Shown: in pieces, positions 21,001 to 34,492 of the stretch
How positions within the stretch are numbered: the stretch's first letter is position 1
Layout: the number at the start of each line of letters is the position of its first letter
NCBI GenBank assembly: GCA_026874595.1
Contig: CM049317.1
Location: 45,162,401 to 45,226,400, forward strand
Origin: Sipunculus nudus
Lineage: Eukaryota > Annelida > Sipuncula > Golfingiida > Sipunculidae
Length of the DNA: 64,000 nt
Direction: 5' to 3'
Translations under genes and position numbers: made by a program
The notes under the pieces: model-generated
What the model was told of the DNA's origin: nothing
The model's input: the letters and a program-made list of their open reading frames with translations, nothing else
Database searches by the model: none

Positions 21001-24000
21001 GACATACTATTTTCGGTTTGTTACAGTTGTACGTATTGCATCAAACTAATGATTACTTATATACTTGTAAATTTATGTGGAGATGTACACCCAAACCCGG
21101 GTCCACAGGTTAAACATCAGGTGTCACTGAATTTAGTAAACATAAGAAGCCTATCTGAAGACAAAATGGTTGATTTATCAACAGTACTTGCTTATAAATA
21201 TGACATAATATTCCTCTGTGAGACACATTAAAGGCCTGGATACGAGGCTGATTATTTGAAATTATCAGGCTACCATCCTATTCTTAGGCGTGATCGGCAA
21301 ACTGGTATCGGAGGTGGAGTTGCACTATTAGTAGCTTCTCACCTTTCGATCAAGAGGCGTAGTGACCTTGAGATTTTAGATTTGGAAATGTTGTGGGCTG
21401 AAGTGCGCCTCGCAAATAAAAAAAATACTTAATTGGTGTAATATATTGCCCACCTAGTACGTTAGCCTCATTTTGGGAAGATTTGAGTACCGTCATTTCT
21501 GAAGCAAAGGCTTCGGGTCCGGAAACCCTAATTATATGTGGTGATCTTAATGCTGTTTTTTCTACTTTCCACGGTAACAAATTGAAGGCGTTCTGTGACA
21601 AAGTCCAGCTCACACCATTAGTTAAAGAGCCAACTAGGATTACCCAAAATTCTAAGACAGTTCTAGATCAAATTCTCACAAATGCTCCCTCTCTTTCACA
21701 AAGTATATGTTTTACCACCTCTATCTACAAACAATCACTCCACAGTATGTGCTGTGCTTCGAAAGTCTGTGTTCCGTAACTTCACATTTACTCGTAACTA
21801 ATGGCTTTATAATAAAGGTGACTGGAACAGTTTAAGGAATGCTCTTGCTGAGACAGATTGGCATCATTGTTTTGAAACTAGCGACATTAATATAATGTAT
21901 CATTGTTGGTCCTCTACTCTGCTAAACTTAGCGAGAATTTGGATACCAAACAAGACAATTACCGCAAGTACAGGAGACAAACCTTGGTATACAAGCAAGT
22001 TGCGATGCCTAAAACGTAAAAAGGACCAGTGTCATTATATAGCAAAAAAAAAAAAGTAATACTGATTTAGCATGGAAGAATTTTAGATCAACAAGGAATA
22101 AGTATATAATAGCTTGCAGAAAGCCAAAGAGGAATATTATTTTAATTTGATCAATCTTCTTCAAATAAAAAACAACTCTTCGCCAAAATATTGATGGAAA
22201 ATTGAGAAACGTCTAACTAATTTTAAACCTCAGACACCTGATTCATCTATAATAAATAATGGAATCTTAGTAAATGACGAGAAAATTAAGGCAGATTTGT
22301 TCAACGATTGTTTCCTTTCAAACTGCCAAATCGATGATTTACATTGTGATCTACCTGAGATTAACACAAACGACGATGGAGTTAAACTTACCCGTATTAT
22401 TGTTAAACAAACGGATGTATCGGATATATTAAAAATCTCTTGATGTAAGTAAAGCGGCAGGTCCTGATAACAATAGTCAACGCTTACTCAAGGACACCGC
22501 TGCACCTCTGTGTCAATTGATTAACCATTCACTTGAACACTGCCGGGTACCGGATGCATGGACAAAAAGTCCACGTAACTCCCATATATAAAAAGGATGA
22601 TCTTAAACTTGTTGTTAATTATCGGCCTATATCTGTTGTAAGTTGTGTCTCCAAAATTGCCGAGAAAGCAATATTTAACTATACGTTTAATTTTCTTCGT
22701 GAACATAAAAAGATAACAAAATTTCAATGTGGATTTATACCAGTAGATTCTACAGTGAATCATTTAGTAGAAATTTATCATCTGTTCTGTGAAGCCTTAG
22801 ACAAAAGAATGGACGTCAATGTTGAGTTTTGTGACATATCCAAAGCTTTTGAAAGAGTATGGCATAAAGGACTATTGTACAAGTTAAAGCGGATTGGTAT
22901 AGATGGCACATTTCTTTTATGGTTTAAAAATTACCTACATAATAGGCAACAAAGAGTCGTCATTCGGGGCGGTTGTACTGACTGGGGTAATATAAAAGCT
23001 GAAGTACCTCAGGGGTCAGTCTTGGGACCTTTATTATTTTTAATATACATTAACGACATAGCTGATATGGTGTCATGTAATATAAGACTTTTCGCAGACG
23101 ATACAACACTGTTTGTCAACTTGTGTAATTCTAATTCTAGTTTGAATAATGATTTATCTTCGATAAAAGCATGGGCAGATCAGTGGCTGGTGACGTTTAA
23201 TCCAGCAAAAACTAAAGCAATGTATATTTCGCATAAACGTGACCATTTAAATCCAGTTTTATCTTTCGCTGGTTTTAATCTGCCTAACACAAATAAACAC
23301 AAATACTTGGGTATAAACTTTCGGGACGATTTATCATGGTCTGATCACATTTCAGAAGTATGTAAGAAAGCACAGAAGAGAATTGACGTATTGAACAAAT
23401 TTAAGTACATACTTGATAGGCAAACATTAGAAATAATGTATAAATCCTTTATATTGCCTATATTAGAATATGGGAGTATCATGTGGACTAATATAACACA
23501 GGCAGACGCAAATGAACTAGAAAAGATCCAGTTATATGCAGCCAGAGTTGTCACTGGAGCACTTAAAGGAACTAGTAATCGGGAAATTTATAATGAACTT
23601 GGCTCGGAGACCTTGCAGGATCGTAGAGAAAAATCTCAATTAACAATGCTATATAAAATGATCAATGGGTTTACACCAAACTATTTGTCACAGTGCGTTC
23701 CTAGACGTATTCACGAAGGTGTGCAGTATCCCCTACGAAACATTCATGATTTGGACAATTTCAGATGTAGAACATCTCTTTTCTCGGAATCGTTTATTCC
23801 ACATACATGTCGTGTCTGGAATAGTCTGGATAGTTCATTGAAAAACTGCACAATGGTCGTAGAATTCAAAGAGAAACTAAATAGGAAGAAACGGAAATCG
23901 AATCAACATTATTTAATAGGGAAAAGAAAATTAGGAATATGACATGCAAGATTAAGAATGAAATGCAGTGCTCTAAACTTTCATTTGTTTCATATGAAGA

Positions 24001-24242
24001 TCATAGATAATCCACTGTGTGCATGTGGTATAGCTAATGAAACAATCGAACATTACCTCTTAAAATGTCCATTATACTGTGAACCCAGAAGGCACCTTGA
24101 AGTCAACTTGAAAAACCTTTGTCCTCTAGGAATAGATCTAATGTTATATGGCGATAATGACCTCTCATTTAAAGAAAACTGTTTCATATTCGAGCAGGTC
24201 CAGCTCTATATTTCTGTGACAAACCGATTTACTAAATCCTAA
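21001..24242 (+). pseudogene. LINE ORF2: 2A-like leader, AP endonuclease, reverse transcriptase, zinc-knuckle-like tail
   Basis: The frame opens with a hydrophobic stretch and GDVHPNPGP (21,079-21,105), then endonuclease motifs (LVNIRSLSEDK, YDIIFLCETH; CGDLNAVF near 21,537). A stop replaces Leu at 21,230, a frameshift lies near 21,425 and more damage follows near 22,050. The reverse transcriptase (22,565-23,940) is open: NYRPISV, CDISKAFERVWHKGLL, PQGSVLGPLLFLIYINDI and the catalytic FADD at 23,091-23,102. A TGA at 23,940-23,942, where Trp would fit, interrupts the frame. In the same frame a tail with CACG, ETIEHYLLKCP and R continues to 24,242. The protein would nick the target and copy the RNA. 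At least three frameshifts and two stops make it inactive. Confidence 0.85.
21079..21105 (+). other. 2A-like ribosome-skipping motif GDVHPNPGP
   Basis: Encoded near the start of ORF2 after a hydrophobic run (YILVNLC). The canonical consensus is D(V/I)ExNPGP; here His replaces Glu while NPGP is intact. APE-type LINEs of several marine invertebrates are known to carry 2A-like peptides at the N-terminus of ORF2. Confidence 0.8.
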
Positions 24243-24475
24243 TTCCTAAGGATAAGAGTTTTGTATAACTTTAGCACTGTTATGTCTTTTGTTTTATATT
24301 TGTTCACTCTTATAACAGTAGTACATGTATCATTCAAACGATTATTTATTGCTTTAATTTATATTATTTGTTTTTACAACAAAAGGGCATTTGAACAGAC
24401 ATTGTCTGTTGCCCCATTGTATTCACTTTGTTGAATAAAATCTGTGTAAACTAAATAAAAAAATGAATTGAACTC

Positions 24476-27400
24476 CAGTGCTTTACCTATGTACAGTCTC
24501 ATAAGGTTCATAGGATGGACCAAGCCCTCTTAGGTTGTTGAAATAGTTCTTTCTTCCTGAAACATGGTTAGCTTTAAACCTGATATATATATGTGTGTTT
24601 ATTTTCGTAGGTGTCACGTTCCATTGGTCGACCTTTTAAGAGTTTTGAAAGAATTACATCAAAATTACAACAGAAAATAACTAAATTTTTAAAAACAATT
24701 TTAAGTGACCACCTTACGCTCATCAACAATTGATCAAGTTCCACAAACCTCCCCAGTGGGTGCCTTTAATTAAATTTTATGGCACCATTCCTGTACTTTT
24801 GAATGGCATCTCTTCATGTGCACACATCATAACAGTATAACAGAGCAGAGGGGCTTAATTCCATCACTCTATAAATGCACATAGGGATTTTCATGTAAAC
24901 ATAGCGAATGGACAATTTAGTTAAGCTACCCTATATATGTGTTTTAAGATGTGAACCATGAACCATTTTAGTACTTCAGTTTTAGTTATTAAGAGAGTGC
25001 AACATTTGATTATTCTGTCTATTTTATTGTAAAAAAAATATTAAAAAAATATAATTTGGCCATCTATATATGTTAGTCACGCCCCTTTTCTTGTGTAAAT
25101 ATTAAATCAAATGTTAAATGCACGAGGTTTACAAGGTATAAAAATCAATACAGTATATATATAACTGATCGACTCACTCTGTTTCACTAAACTCGTCTCT
25201 GTCCAATACAGATCATTAACAGTTCCTTGATTGCATTGGTGATGTTTCTCTGAACACATATCCGTAAAACGAATTTCGACAATAGAGTCTCAGTGTTCAA
25301 TTGGCATTTCATCTGTATAATTAATACGGAGTTGGGTTTTTTCTAGACCACGGTTTACCTGCTTTCGTTCTGATTTAACTCTCCAAGTTCGGCAGAAGTT
25401 ATGGATGGTATGCTCTTCTAGAACAAGTTTGTTTTATTTTGCGAGATTATGCCCTATTAAGCTGAATAATTAATATTTTTAATATTTCCCCATCAGGTGC
25501 CCCTATTTCTTTTGTGCTGCAGGGTCCTCCACGCCTGTGACGGTTTTTCAGGAGGCGCCTCGGGGATTTTCACTGGCCTTTTAAGACCGTGGCCAGAGCG
25601 CATGTCGTGCCCAAAAGACATTTAAGTGCAATACGCGGTCACGCGGGTCCACTATAATCCCCATTTATCCCCCATATCCATTGTAATGCCTATAGAGGAA
25701 TTTTCTCTCTCAAAAGGAAGTAAAGGTTTTTAATCCAAGGACCACATGACTCCGCTTTCAATGCGAGGGCTTTTCAGTTTGGTCATCACTGGGCACTTGT
25801 TCCAGTGATGTGACCACCGTTTGACCCATTTTTTATGGGTTACAGTTATGTTGATTTTTATACATTCAAAAATATCTTTCATGATAACCATGGTTTCAAA
25901 AGTTCGGCCAAGTCATGTGTTTTATGAAGTTTTATTTCGGTTGGATGGGGTCGGGGGGGGGGGGGGGGAGGGGAGTGGGCGCACACTTCTAAGGGTCCTC
26001 AGTCTCTTCGGGTCTTTGAAACCCACGCCAGAATCTACTTATCAGTTGTTCGTTTATACGTGTACGTTTCATGTAAAACATTGTCATGTTTTAGAAACAC
26101 GATATCACCAGGCGAGTGGCGGAACAACAGCATACGAATGGGCGGCTTCTACTCGGGGACAAGGGAATAGCCCCTTAAAATTATTCCTTTGTGGAATTGT
26201 GATTATGGCACTTAAGGAAAAAATATGTTATGGTGATTCCGATTACCTTCAAAAATGTAATGGATTACGGATGCAGTTTTACTCTAACCCTCTACAAATT
26301 TTCAGCAAAATCTGTATATTACATTTTGCGTTAATTGACTGAAAGACAATGCAACGAACCAAGGCTGAAGTGGATACTTTGCTAAATGCTCTCATCGAAA
26401 TATATCAACCTGCTTTCTTTTTATCTGGGAGAGTTGTCCATTTTGCATCAGGCCTGCTTATTCCATGACAATGTACAGTACTTAAACCAAAAATTTAATA
26501 TTTTGGAATATATTTTTTGTGGGCCTATCTTTTTCACATTGGCAGCTATACGTTTCATGTACAAGATACTTCCACGACATATAAATGTGTATACAAATAA
26601 CGCTTGTGTCTGTTAACATGCCTTGGACTATACCCTCAACTCACTACACTGAATAAACATCGTGTTTCACGATGTCGCCTGAGCTTCAATTAATACACAG
26701 CATCTTTCATATAATTTCACAGTAGAATGCTTCTTTATACAATAGTTATATCAACGATATTTCCCAAGCAATGAAGCTGTCGGACCTATGTTGTTTAACG
26801 GAAAAAGAACCTTCTCACTTAAAAATTCGTACACCCTGTATATGCCTCATGTCTCTTTTCAAAATTAATTTTTTTAGTGATTTCTGGAATAGAATAACTT
26901 TTCTTTCTATGTTGATATTTTGGTGGAGGGTGTTCCTGGAGAATTCTAGCAGAAGTAATCTTTATATCATATAAGTGAAACACATGATAAAAGTTCCTGA
27001 AAAAACCTTAGGATTAAAATATGCGTCGTTTAGTTCCTATCAGCTCATTATAAAAATATGCATGAGAGCCGTGGATTTTCAACGGGTGCAGCAAGTACTT
27101 ATCGAATGCGCAGAAGGGTATGCTTCATTGGCTCTTGTTAGCCATTTTACCATTAACTAAGCCATTTTACCATTTCAGTCAATAGTTATATATTTCAATT
27201 TCATATATGGAACTCTGAAGTGTCAGTAACCTCTTAATAATTTATTCTCTTTTTTATTAAAAATAAAATATTACATGGTTTGACATTAACAGTGGTATTC
27301 TCTAACTGAATTTAGATATCTAATCGATAACGCAAACCATCGGCAAAACCGGACCAGATCGACCGATATATTTTACAGTGTTAATGGAAATCCGGTGGAG

Positions 27401-30400
27401 TTCAGAACTCAACTAGCTAACTTGGAAATTCCGAAGTCAACTATTTGAAATGAGAATTCCAATCACAACTGGTTAACTTCCAGTAAACATATGGAAATTC
27501 CCATATCTCAACAGTTGACATGTACGGTAAAACCAACTGATCTCAACTGATTGACTTTGGGATATTCCAATGTACACTAGTTAACATTGTAATATCCTGA
27601 ATTCAATCAGCTGAGTTAAGGGATAATGATGTTACACTAGTTTAAGAATTTTTTATCGAGATGATTCAGGTATTTTTATTGTTTAAACCTTATTAAGTTA
27701 AAGCAATGGGCTAAATTAAATTTAATTGAAAAGGGGATGAGTTTCATGCAGTTTTGTTTTGAAATAATGAATATGTAAAATGATTATGCTAAGTTTTATT
27801 CCATTTTCCACATTCACAAATGTGTATATCCCTGTTATTTTACCGCATTGTTCAAGTGTATTAAAATCTAATTCAGCAATGTTGATTTGTATCATCTTGT
27901 TTTTTATTGTACTTATGACAGGCGTCTTGGATTTGACCAATATGCACTGGTTTTCCTTGGAATACCTTGATATTTCAAAACAAATATCAACTCATATTTA
28001 TTAGCGTTTGATCCACTTGACAAAGAAAGTATTTATGTACATTGCCAATCTGGCCCCTTAGATCAGTGAATCATTTCTCAAACCTACTTTAGCTAATTGA
28101 ACACATTTGTGATATGATATTAAGGAGAAAACATTAAAAATAAACGACCTTTCCAGATATTTTACAGTAAATTAATGTAGTGCAGGACATTTCAAAGTCA
28201 GCTGCAATTAACAAAAGATCATTAATATTAAAATGTACATCATAAATAGATAAAAAATATAAATAATATTAGATCTTTTATATTATTTGTCATCAATGAA
28301 AAAGGATGTTCCCTTGGGTCCTCGATAATTTCTTAAGATAATATGTTGATATTAACATCATGTAAAATTATCCCATTTGTGTTCCACATGCTGTATAATA
28401 ATGTTTATTCTAATGAAAAATCTTTAGGTGAGATATTAAAATTTCACATCTATGAACCATGAAAAATGGAAAATTGTGAAAAGATAACAAGAAAAATATA
28501 AAGTCAACCACATCTTAGCTCAGTAGGATTAAAATCCTCTCAAGAGGATAGGATGGATTTCAACCCAAAATAGGACTTACAGAGGGTAGCTCATTCTACC
28601 TGAAACCATAATGGAAAAAAAAATATACCGGTACGATGCACAAATCAGCATACACTGTTGCAGCAACTATGAAGAGCAACTATTTATTTATCTCGAATAA
28701 TCTTGAGAGAATTTTCATTTTATGATCACGTGTTGATTTATGCTTTAATTTTTATTTAAATGCATATTTAAACGTTGAGAGACCTTTATAAACATTAAAC
28801 TTGACTAGCTGACACATTTCTGATTTATTTACCCTTTCACGAACTTCATCCAGACATATCAACCTAACAGTCCACTGGTAGCATTCCAAGACCAACATTA
28901 TAGCATATTCTCAAGTGGATGTTTACCAGGCTGCATATGCAGACTTGCTTGGCCTCAGTGAGATGGCCACATGTGGTCAGGGATGACCCTTCATGAACTT
29001 GCCAGTGCAAGACAGGAAAGACCCTTTTAGTAATAGATCCTGTCATAGAATACAACAACTAGGTTAATGTTGGTGGATTACCACCACTTGAATAGTGGTA
29101 AGCTCAGTATAGCTGGTTTGAACATTGGTCAGCATTTTCATGTATGTGCACAGCAGATTCTTAAGCATCTATCCTTAAACACATAAAAGGAAGAGCCACC
29201 ATTTAAACTCATCGTCAATAAAAATCCATTGACAAAATACTGCAGGACATAAGATCAACAAGCAAATTTTGTTAGCTTATATAGAGATGGAAAGCGTTAT
29301 GATTTCATAGATATAATCATATATTTCATAGAAATTTTTTTTTCATTCTTACAAATTACAGTCACAAAAAACAAAAACGAATCATGGTATAGGTTACACG
29401 CTTTATCTGGAAAGGTATCGTGTCAGAGATATTCACTTAATTCAATACATGGGCTTTATATTACAAAGGTTTCAATGAGACGCTAGTATACACTCACATG
29501 CTTGGCAAATATAAAACAGGATTTTTAAATTTTAAATTATTGGAATATAAATTAATTAATGTTTGATCATTAACTAGACTGTACCAGCCACAAAGAACCT
29601 GTTACATGATCTTCTGCCCATACATTAGCGGCTGGCATGATAAGCCAGGTGATCATTTTTACCTACAACTTTACGCTTGTGACATATAAGGTAAATTTGT
29701 AATCGTCATATAATTTTGTTCACATTAAAAGTTACGATTTGTACGAAGTACTTAAGCAATTCTATATATAATTCAAGCAATAACTGGTACACAGAATTTA
29801 TCAGAATTTGCCAACTAAATTTACAAACTGGGCTAATCATTCAGAACATATACATGAGTTGCAGAAATTATGGTTGAAATTTATGAATTCATGTGGGACA
29901 CAGCAGCCTCTTATCGAGTAACACAGGACATTTGGTGTGGGAGACATAATTTACCAGCCAATCATATGGGGATGCAATAGGTGTGCTAATGATCTGTAAA
30001 GTAACACAGCTGGTTCAAAATCGTTAAAAAGTCCAGTTCTTTCTTAATTCTTTTATAATTCTGTATAATCGGGTGTTAGTCATACATTCAGTAGTTTCAT
30101 GCATTTTCAACAATGAAATAGGTCTCGTGCAAATATAATTTGTCCCAAAGACTGATATTTTGTGCATCATAAAACTCTGTTGTAACGCCTTCATTCTTAA
30201 TCATATATCAATAAAATGCTACCATGATATTGCCCTTTAATTATGTACACATTATTTACCCTGGGTTAATTATCAGTAACGTACGCATCATCATTATTGC
30301 TCAGTTAAACTTATTGAGGTCTAGCCTATTATCGTAAGTGAGTGGGATCTGTTTTGATTGTTTTTAAGTTATTTTTCTGAATCTTGAAGGTGCTTACAAG

Positions 30401-30680
30401 AAACACTTGGTCAACTATATTAAGTAAATTAAAGAAAATGCCTGTAAAGGGTACTGTAAATTTTCATACAATACTGGGAAGAGTCTTCCTCTCGCATGGC
30501 CTTCCCTCCAATAACATGTCATTGTCCCTTCTTTAGTACATGTATAACTATCAAGTCCGAAAGAAAAACCCAGTTATATTTCTAATAAATGTCTTCAACA
30601 GTTAAACTTCTATTATAAAGTATCTTAGAATCTGTTGGGCACCAGTGCTGCGGGTATTCCTTTCAAATGACCAATTTTTA
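24476..30680. other. Intergenic AT-rich region, no recognised gene
   Basis: No motif-bearing frame was found in 6.2 kb. Small features are a G-run near 25,953-25,968, a stem with ggtcatcactgg and ccagtgatgtgacc at about 25,780-25,815, a tRNA-like fragment near 28,510-28,575, and a ggattaccaccacttgaatagtggtaa hairpin near 29,075. A 173-codon frame at 25,821-26,342 spans the G-run and has no family signature. Confidence 0.5.
28508..28575 (+). other. tRNA-like fragment, possibly SINE-derived
   Basis: The phrase cttagctcagtaggatta resembles a tRNA A box (TAGCTCAGTNGG), and ggatttcaaccc lies about 45 bases on, where a B box would be. The acceptor stem cannot be paired, so this is not a tRNA gene. 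It may be a relic of a tRNA-derived SINE or coincidence. Confidence 0.25.
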
Positions 30681-30684
30681 TTGT

Positions 30685-30900
30685 TGTTGATACTGTATAA
30701 TATAGGCTATATGTTGTTCATACTGTATGATATAGGCTATATGTTGTAGATACTGTATGATATGGGCTATATGTTTTGATACTGTATGATATAGGTTATA
30801 TGTTGTTGATACTGTATGATATAAGCTATATGTTGTTGATACTGTATGAAATAGGCTATCTATTGTTGAGACAGTATGATATAGGTTATATATTAGAGAT
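30685..30900. repeat. 30-bp minisatellite
   Basis: About seven imperfect units of ttgttgatactgtatgat + ataggctatatg, ending just before duplication copy B. Confidence 0.88.
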
Positions 30901-32639
30901 TATATATTAGAAAAGCTGATTACAGAAAGAATGCTTATGAGCTTTGGAATGTTAAGAAACAATTTTTGGAGTATCACCAGGGTTGACTTTTAAACATTTA
31001 ATGTCATTTTTTTATTTTCAGAGTACACGCATTTTTATCACAGATCAATTTGTAGTAGAGATAATTAAACGACCTGGACTGCAGAAATATAGATAGAGTT
31101 ATTATTTAAATCGAGGGATTTACGGATGGAGTGTTTCATATAAAAATAAGGGCACTGATTACAGGTAAACCCTGGCGATATATTTTATTTTTATGTTCGC
31201 TAAAGATATGGTTGTGACCAAGTAAGATTTAATTGCTATAAATAACTGGCTCCAACAAAAGTTATAATTAACAAGTTGGAAAAAGCAATATCACAGGACC
31301 AGTCTCAGGTATCAGGGTTACGATAACAGGTGAGTTTAAAACAAGTTAATGAACCTATAAAACATTAACCAGCTCTACACGCCTAACAATTGACGAAAAA
31401 CTGATCGACAGGTGCTCTCATTGCACACCTTGAAGGTGCCCAGGTTATGGATGCTAGGGAAGCAGAGACCTCTGGTGATGGAATGTGTAACTATATTTTA
31501 TGTCACTTTCCCTCCTCTTCTCACTTGTCGTATCCCCTTGGTGGTCCGGTCCTACACATATACAGTCCGGTTCTGCTCCGGTCCAACTGTAGGCGGTAAG
31601 GTCTAGTGCGTGGATCGGTTCAAGTGGTCCGGTATATTGTTTAAATATGACTAAAATTAATTTTTTTTTATTTTGCTCTTCTACTACATTATTTTACATC
31701 GCTAATATTTGTTCAAATATTAACCGAAGCTTAAAATAACATATACAGCAGATCATGCAATGAACGTAATATTATAATATATACGTGAATATGTTGTGTT
31801 ACTTTGCGAAGCATGGGGTTAGAATATAATAAGGGTTGGGCGAGTAATTCAAAGAACGGGGATGGCTCCAGATTGACATAAACTGAACAGTGATGTAGTG
31901 GTTTAGTGCGAATGACTTATGATAATATTTGATGACAATGATGACATTGGCATATATATATTTCGAGGGGGCGGTCCTGCAAACATTGGGAACAGAGCTG
32001 CGTCATATTCACAAAATTTTCATGGTCAGTGGATTTAAATATTGTGTCAGTCAATGTCCCATACTAATATTATAAATGTCCCATCCTAGTATTATCCTGC
32101 AGGAATTCCTTTGAAGGCTCGGATACGTACTGATCTTTTTTTTTACGGGCATGGCATCGAAATATTAAACAAACGCAGCACTGTGCGTGTTCCTGGTGTG
32201 TATACCCTGTGCGTCAGTGATTTAGGACTCAAGTCAGGACTTGGTCGAGTCCACTTTTATAGCGACCCGTGCCCGGACTTGGTCGAGTCCACCTTTTTAG
32301 GGACTCGGGCTTGGACTTAGACTCGAGGGTCCTTGACTCGGACTTGACTCGAAGGTCTCGAAGGTCAGAACTTGAGGAATTAGGCCGAGTCCATTTCGAG
32401 TCTAATAGAAAACTAAAAATCGTCCCTTTTTATGAAGACTTAAGTAAATGTGCGAACTACCAACATAATGGTATATAATAATAACACAAAATATACCAAG
32501 CTTTGCTCAGCATCGGGTGCTATAAATGTTATTAACCATTATAGTAAAAGCATATATTGACTTAAAATGTGCATGATGACCGAAATTTCTATTTTACATT
32601 TCTTTTGATGATATTTGTATTGGACTTGGACTCAGGAAT

Positions 32640-33125
32640 CGGTTGTGTACTGTGTGAGTGTTCTCGGGTGTGTATTGTGTGCGTGTTCCGGGGTGTGTAC
32701 TGTGTGCGTGCTCCCGGGGGGGGGGGGGGGGGTACTGATTAAGCGTTCACGGATGTGTATTGTGCGAGTTTTTCCGGGTGTGTACTATGTGTGTATTCCC
32801 GGGTATGTACAGTGTGTATATTCCCGGGGTTGTACTGTGTGCGTACTCCCTGGTGTGTTCTACGTGCGTGTTCTGGGGTGTGTGCCGAGTGGGTGTTCCC
32901 GGGTGTGTACTGTGTGAGTGTTCCGTTTGTGAACTGTAAGAGTGTTTCCGGGTGTGTACTGTGTGTGTGTGTTCACAGATGTGTACTGCGTGTGTTTTAC
33001 TGGATGTGTTCTTTTTTCGTGTTCTGTGGTGTGTACTGTGGGAGTGTTCCCGGGTGTGTACTGTGTGAGTGTTGCAGGATGTGTTCTGTGTGCGTGTTCT
33101 GGGGTGTGTCCTGTGTGCGTATGCC
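32640..33125. repeat. 25-bp GT-rich minisatellite, copy B left part
   Basis: Same 25-bp consensus as at 1,665-2,345. It contains a G-run of about 17 bases at 32,707-32,723. The array is split from its right part by about 670 unrelated bases. Confidence 0.92.
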
Positions 33126-33795
33126 CGCGGGTTTGTATACGCTCTTTACACAGCGCTTTAACTATAGGTCTACTTCCTATTTGGTAAGCGCTGTTTGTTA
33201 TGACCTCGTATCCTGAATTGGTACACCAGAGGGAGCACTGTATTTTTGTCCAATCAGATGAGACCTTGTGCTGGAAGACACGTCCAAGCGAGGAATACAC
33301 GGAGCCAATCATGTTCATTTCGTTTTGAGTGACGGCTCATCGCCCCGGTAACCGTATGAACAGGCCACAGGCTCAGAGAGAATTGCCGCAGACGTGGTTT
33401 AAGGGCCTTTGGCACATAGGATGCCCGGTCGGTGAGCTGTAATTCAAACGAAACGTAACAACAAAGGCTGCGTGCATACCTCGCTGGCTAGTTTCAGTTC
33501 TGCAGACACCAGACACATGGCTACGCTAACACAGTCATACTGTCAGAATCGATTCGGTCGATGATGCGAGAATGCAGAGGGAGCAATTAAAATTCGAACG
33601 TAAACTTATCTTCAAACAGCGATTGAAGCGCAGCTATGGGCGGAGCCAGGATGCCTGTCGCGTGTTTGTTTATTGGCATCTGGATGGCTGCTTGTCACAT
33701 CATACGCACGTTTTGTTCAGCGGACAACGAACCGCCATCTGGTGTGAAAATCAGTTGCTTCTTTAGAAGCGTAAGATTTCCGCTGCCTCGGGAGC
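33126..33795. other. Insertion inside the 25-bp minisatellite
   Basis: Copy A has no equivalent. The sequence is less AT-rich than its surroundings and has non-repetitive texture. It has promoter-like bits (gtccaatcagatg near 33,249, a CCAAT-type motif) and ends with an apparent coding exon followed by a good splice donor. The outer ends show no obvious inverted repeats. Confidence 0.55.
33636..33770 (+). CDS. Candidate first coding exon of a secreted protein
   Basis: ATG at 33,636 (or 33,651) opens a frame of 45 codons that ends exactly at AGC followed by GTAAGA, a good splice donor. The N-terminus, MPVACLFIGIWMAACHIIR, is hydrophobic and would act as a signal peptide or anchor; it is followed by polar FCSADNEPPSGVK and ISCFFRS. 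No downstream exon was found; the sequence after the donor is minisatellite. I do not recognise the protein. The exon may be a captured or duplicated fragment of a gene elsewhere, or a chance frame; the coincidence of ATG, hydrophobic run and donor is the only support. Confidence 0.3.
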
Positions 33796-34492
33796 GTAAG
33801 GTTTGTACTGTGTGCGTGTTCCCGAGTGTGTAGTTTGTGCGTATTCCTGGTGTGTACTGTGCGTATTTACGGTTGTGTACTGTATGTGTATTCCCGGATA
33901 AGTACTGTGTGAGTGTTCCCGGGTGTATACTGTGTGAATGTTCTGGGTAGGTATTATGTGGGTGTTCCCGAGTATGTACTGTGTGCGTGTACCGGGTGTG
34001 TACTGTGCGTGTGTTCCCGAGTGTGTAGTTTGTGTGTATTCCGGGTGTGTACTGTGCGTATTTACGGTTGTGTACTGTATGCGTATTTCCGGGTGGAACT
34101 GTGTGGGTGTTCATGAGTGTGTACTGCGTGAGTGATCCCGGGTGTATACTGTGTGCGTTTTCCTTGGTGTGTACCGTATTCGTACTGTGTGTACTGTACG
34201 TGTGTTCTGGATAGTGTACTTCGTGCGTGTTCCCGAGTGTGTATTATTTGAGTGATCCCGGGGTCTGACTGTGTGCGTATACCTTGATGTACCATATGCG
34301 TATTCTCGGGTGTGTACTATGTGCGTATTTCCGACTGTGTACTGTGATCATATTCCCGTGTGTGTTCCTAGTTGTGTAGTGTGTGCTTGTTCTGGAGTGT
34401 GTACTGTGTGCGTATTCCGAGTGTGTACTGTTTGTTTATTTACGTTTGTGTTCTGTGTGTGTGTGTACTCCCGGTTGTGTAACTGTAGATGT
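33796..34492. repeat. 25-bp GT-rich minisatellite, copy B right part
   Basis: Continuation of the 25-bp array after the insertion, ending before the block that matches 2,346 onward in copy A. Confidence 0.92.

Larger units (their letters stand above)
20100..24475 (+). mobile_element. Non-LTR retrotransposon (APE-type LINE, CR1/Jockey-like), decayed
   Basis: ORF1 (nucleic-acid-binding protein), an ORF2 with AP endonuclease, reverse transcriptase and C-terminal zinc-knuckle-like region, and a short 3' region ending in aataaaatctgtg and an A-rich tail near 24,445-24,470 follow one another on the plus strand. No LTRs are seen. ORF1 lacks the usual N-terminal part, so the 5' end is truncated or rearranged. 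ORF2 contains several frameshifts and stops, so this copy cannot be autonomous. The exact 5' boundary and target-site duplication could not be fixed by eye. Confidence 0.88.

Noticed and set aside
25821-26342. 173-codon ORF spanning a poly-G run
   Set aside because: The Gly-rich part comes from the G-run, no homology is recognised, and the run length is likely unstable.
32111-32478. Two overlapping 69-codon ORFs in copy B
   Set aside because: They fall in the GGACTYGGACTC simple repeat and have no counterpart frame in copy A.
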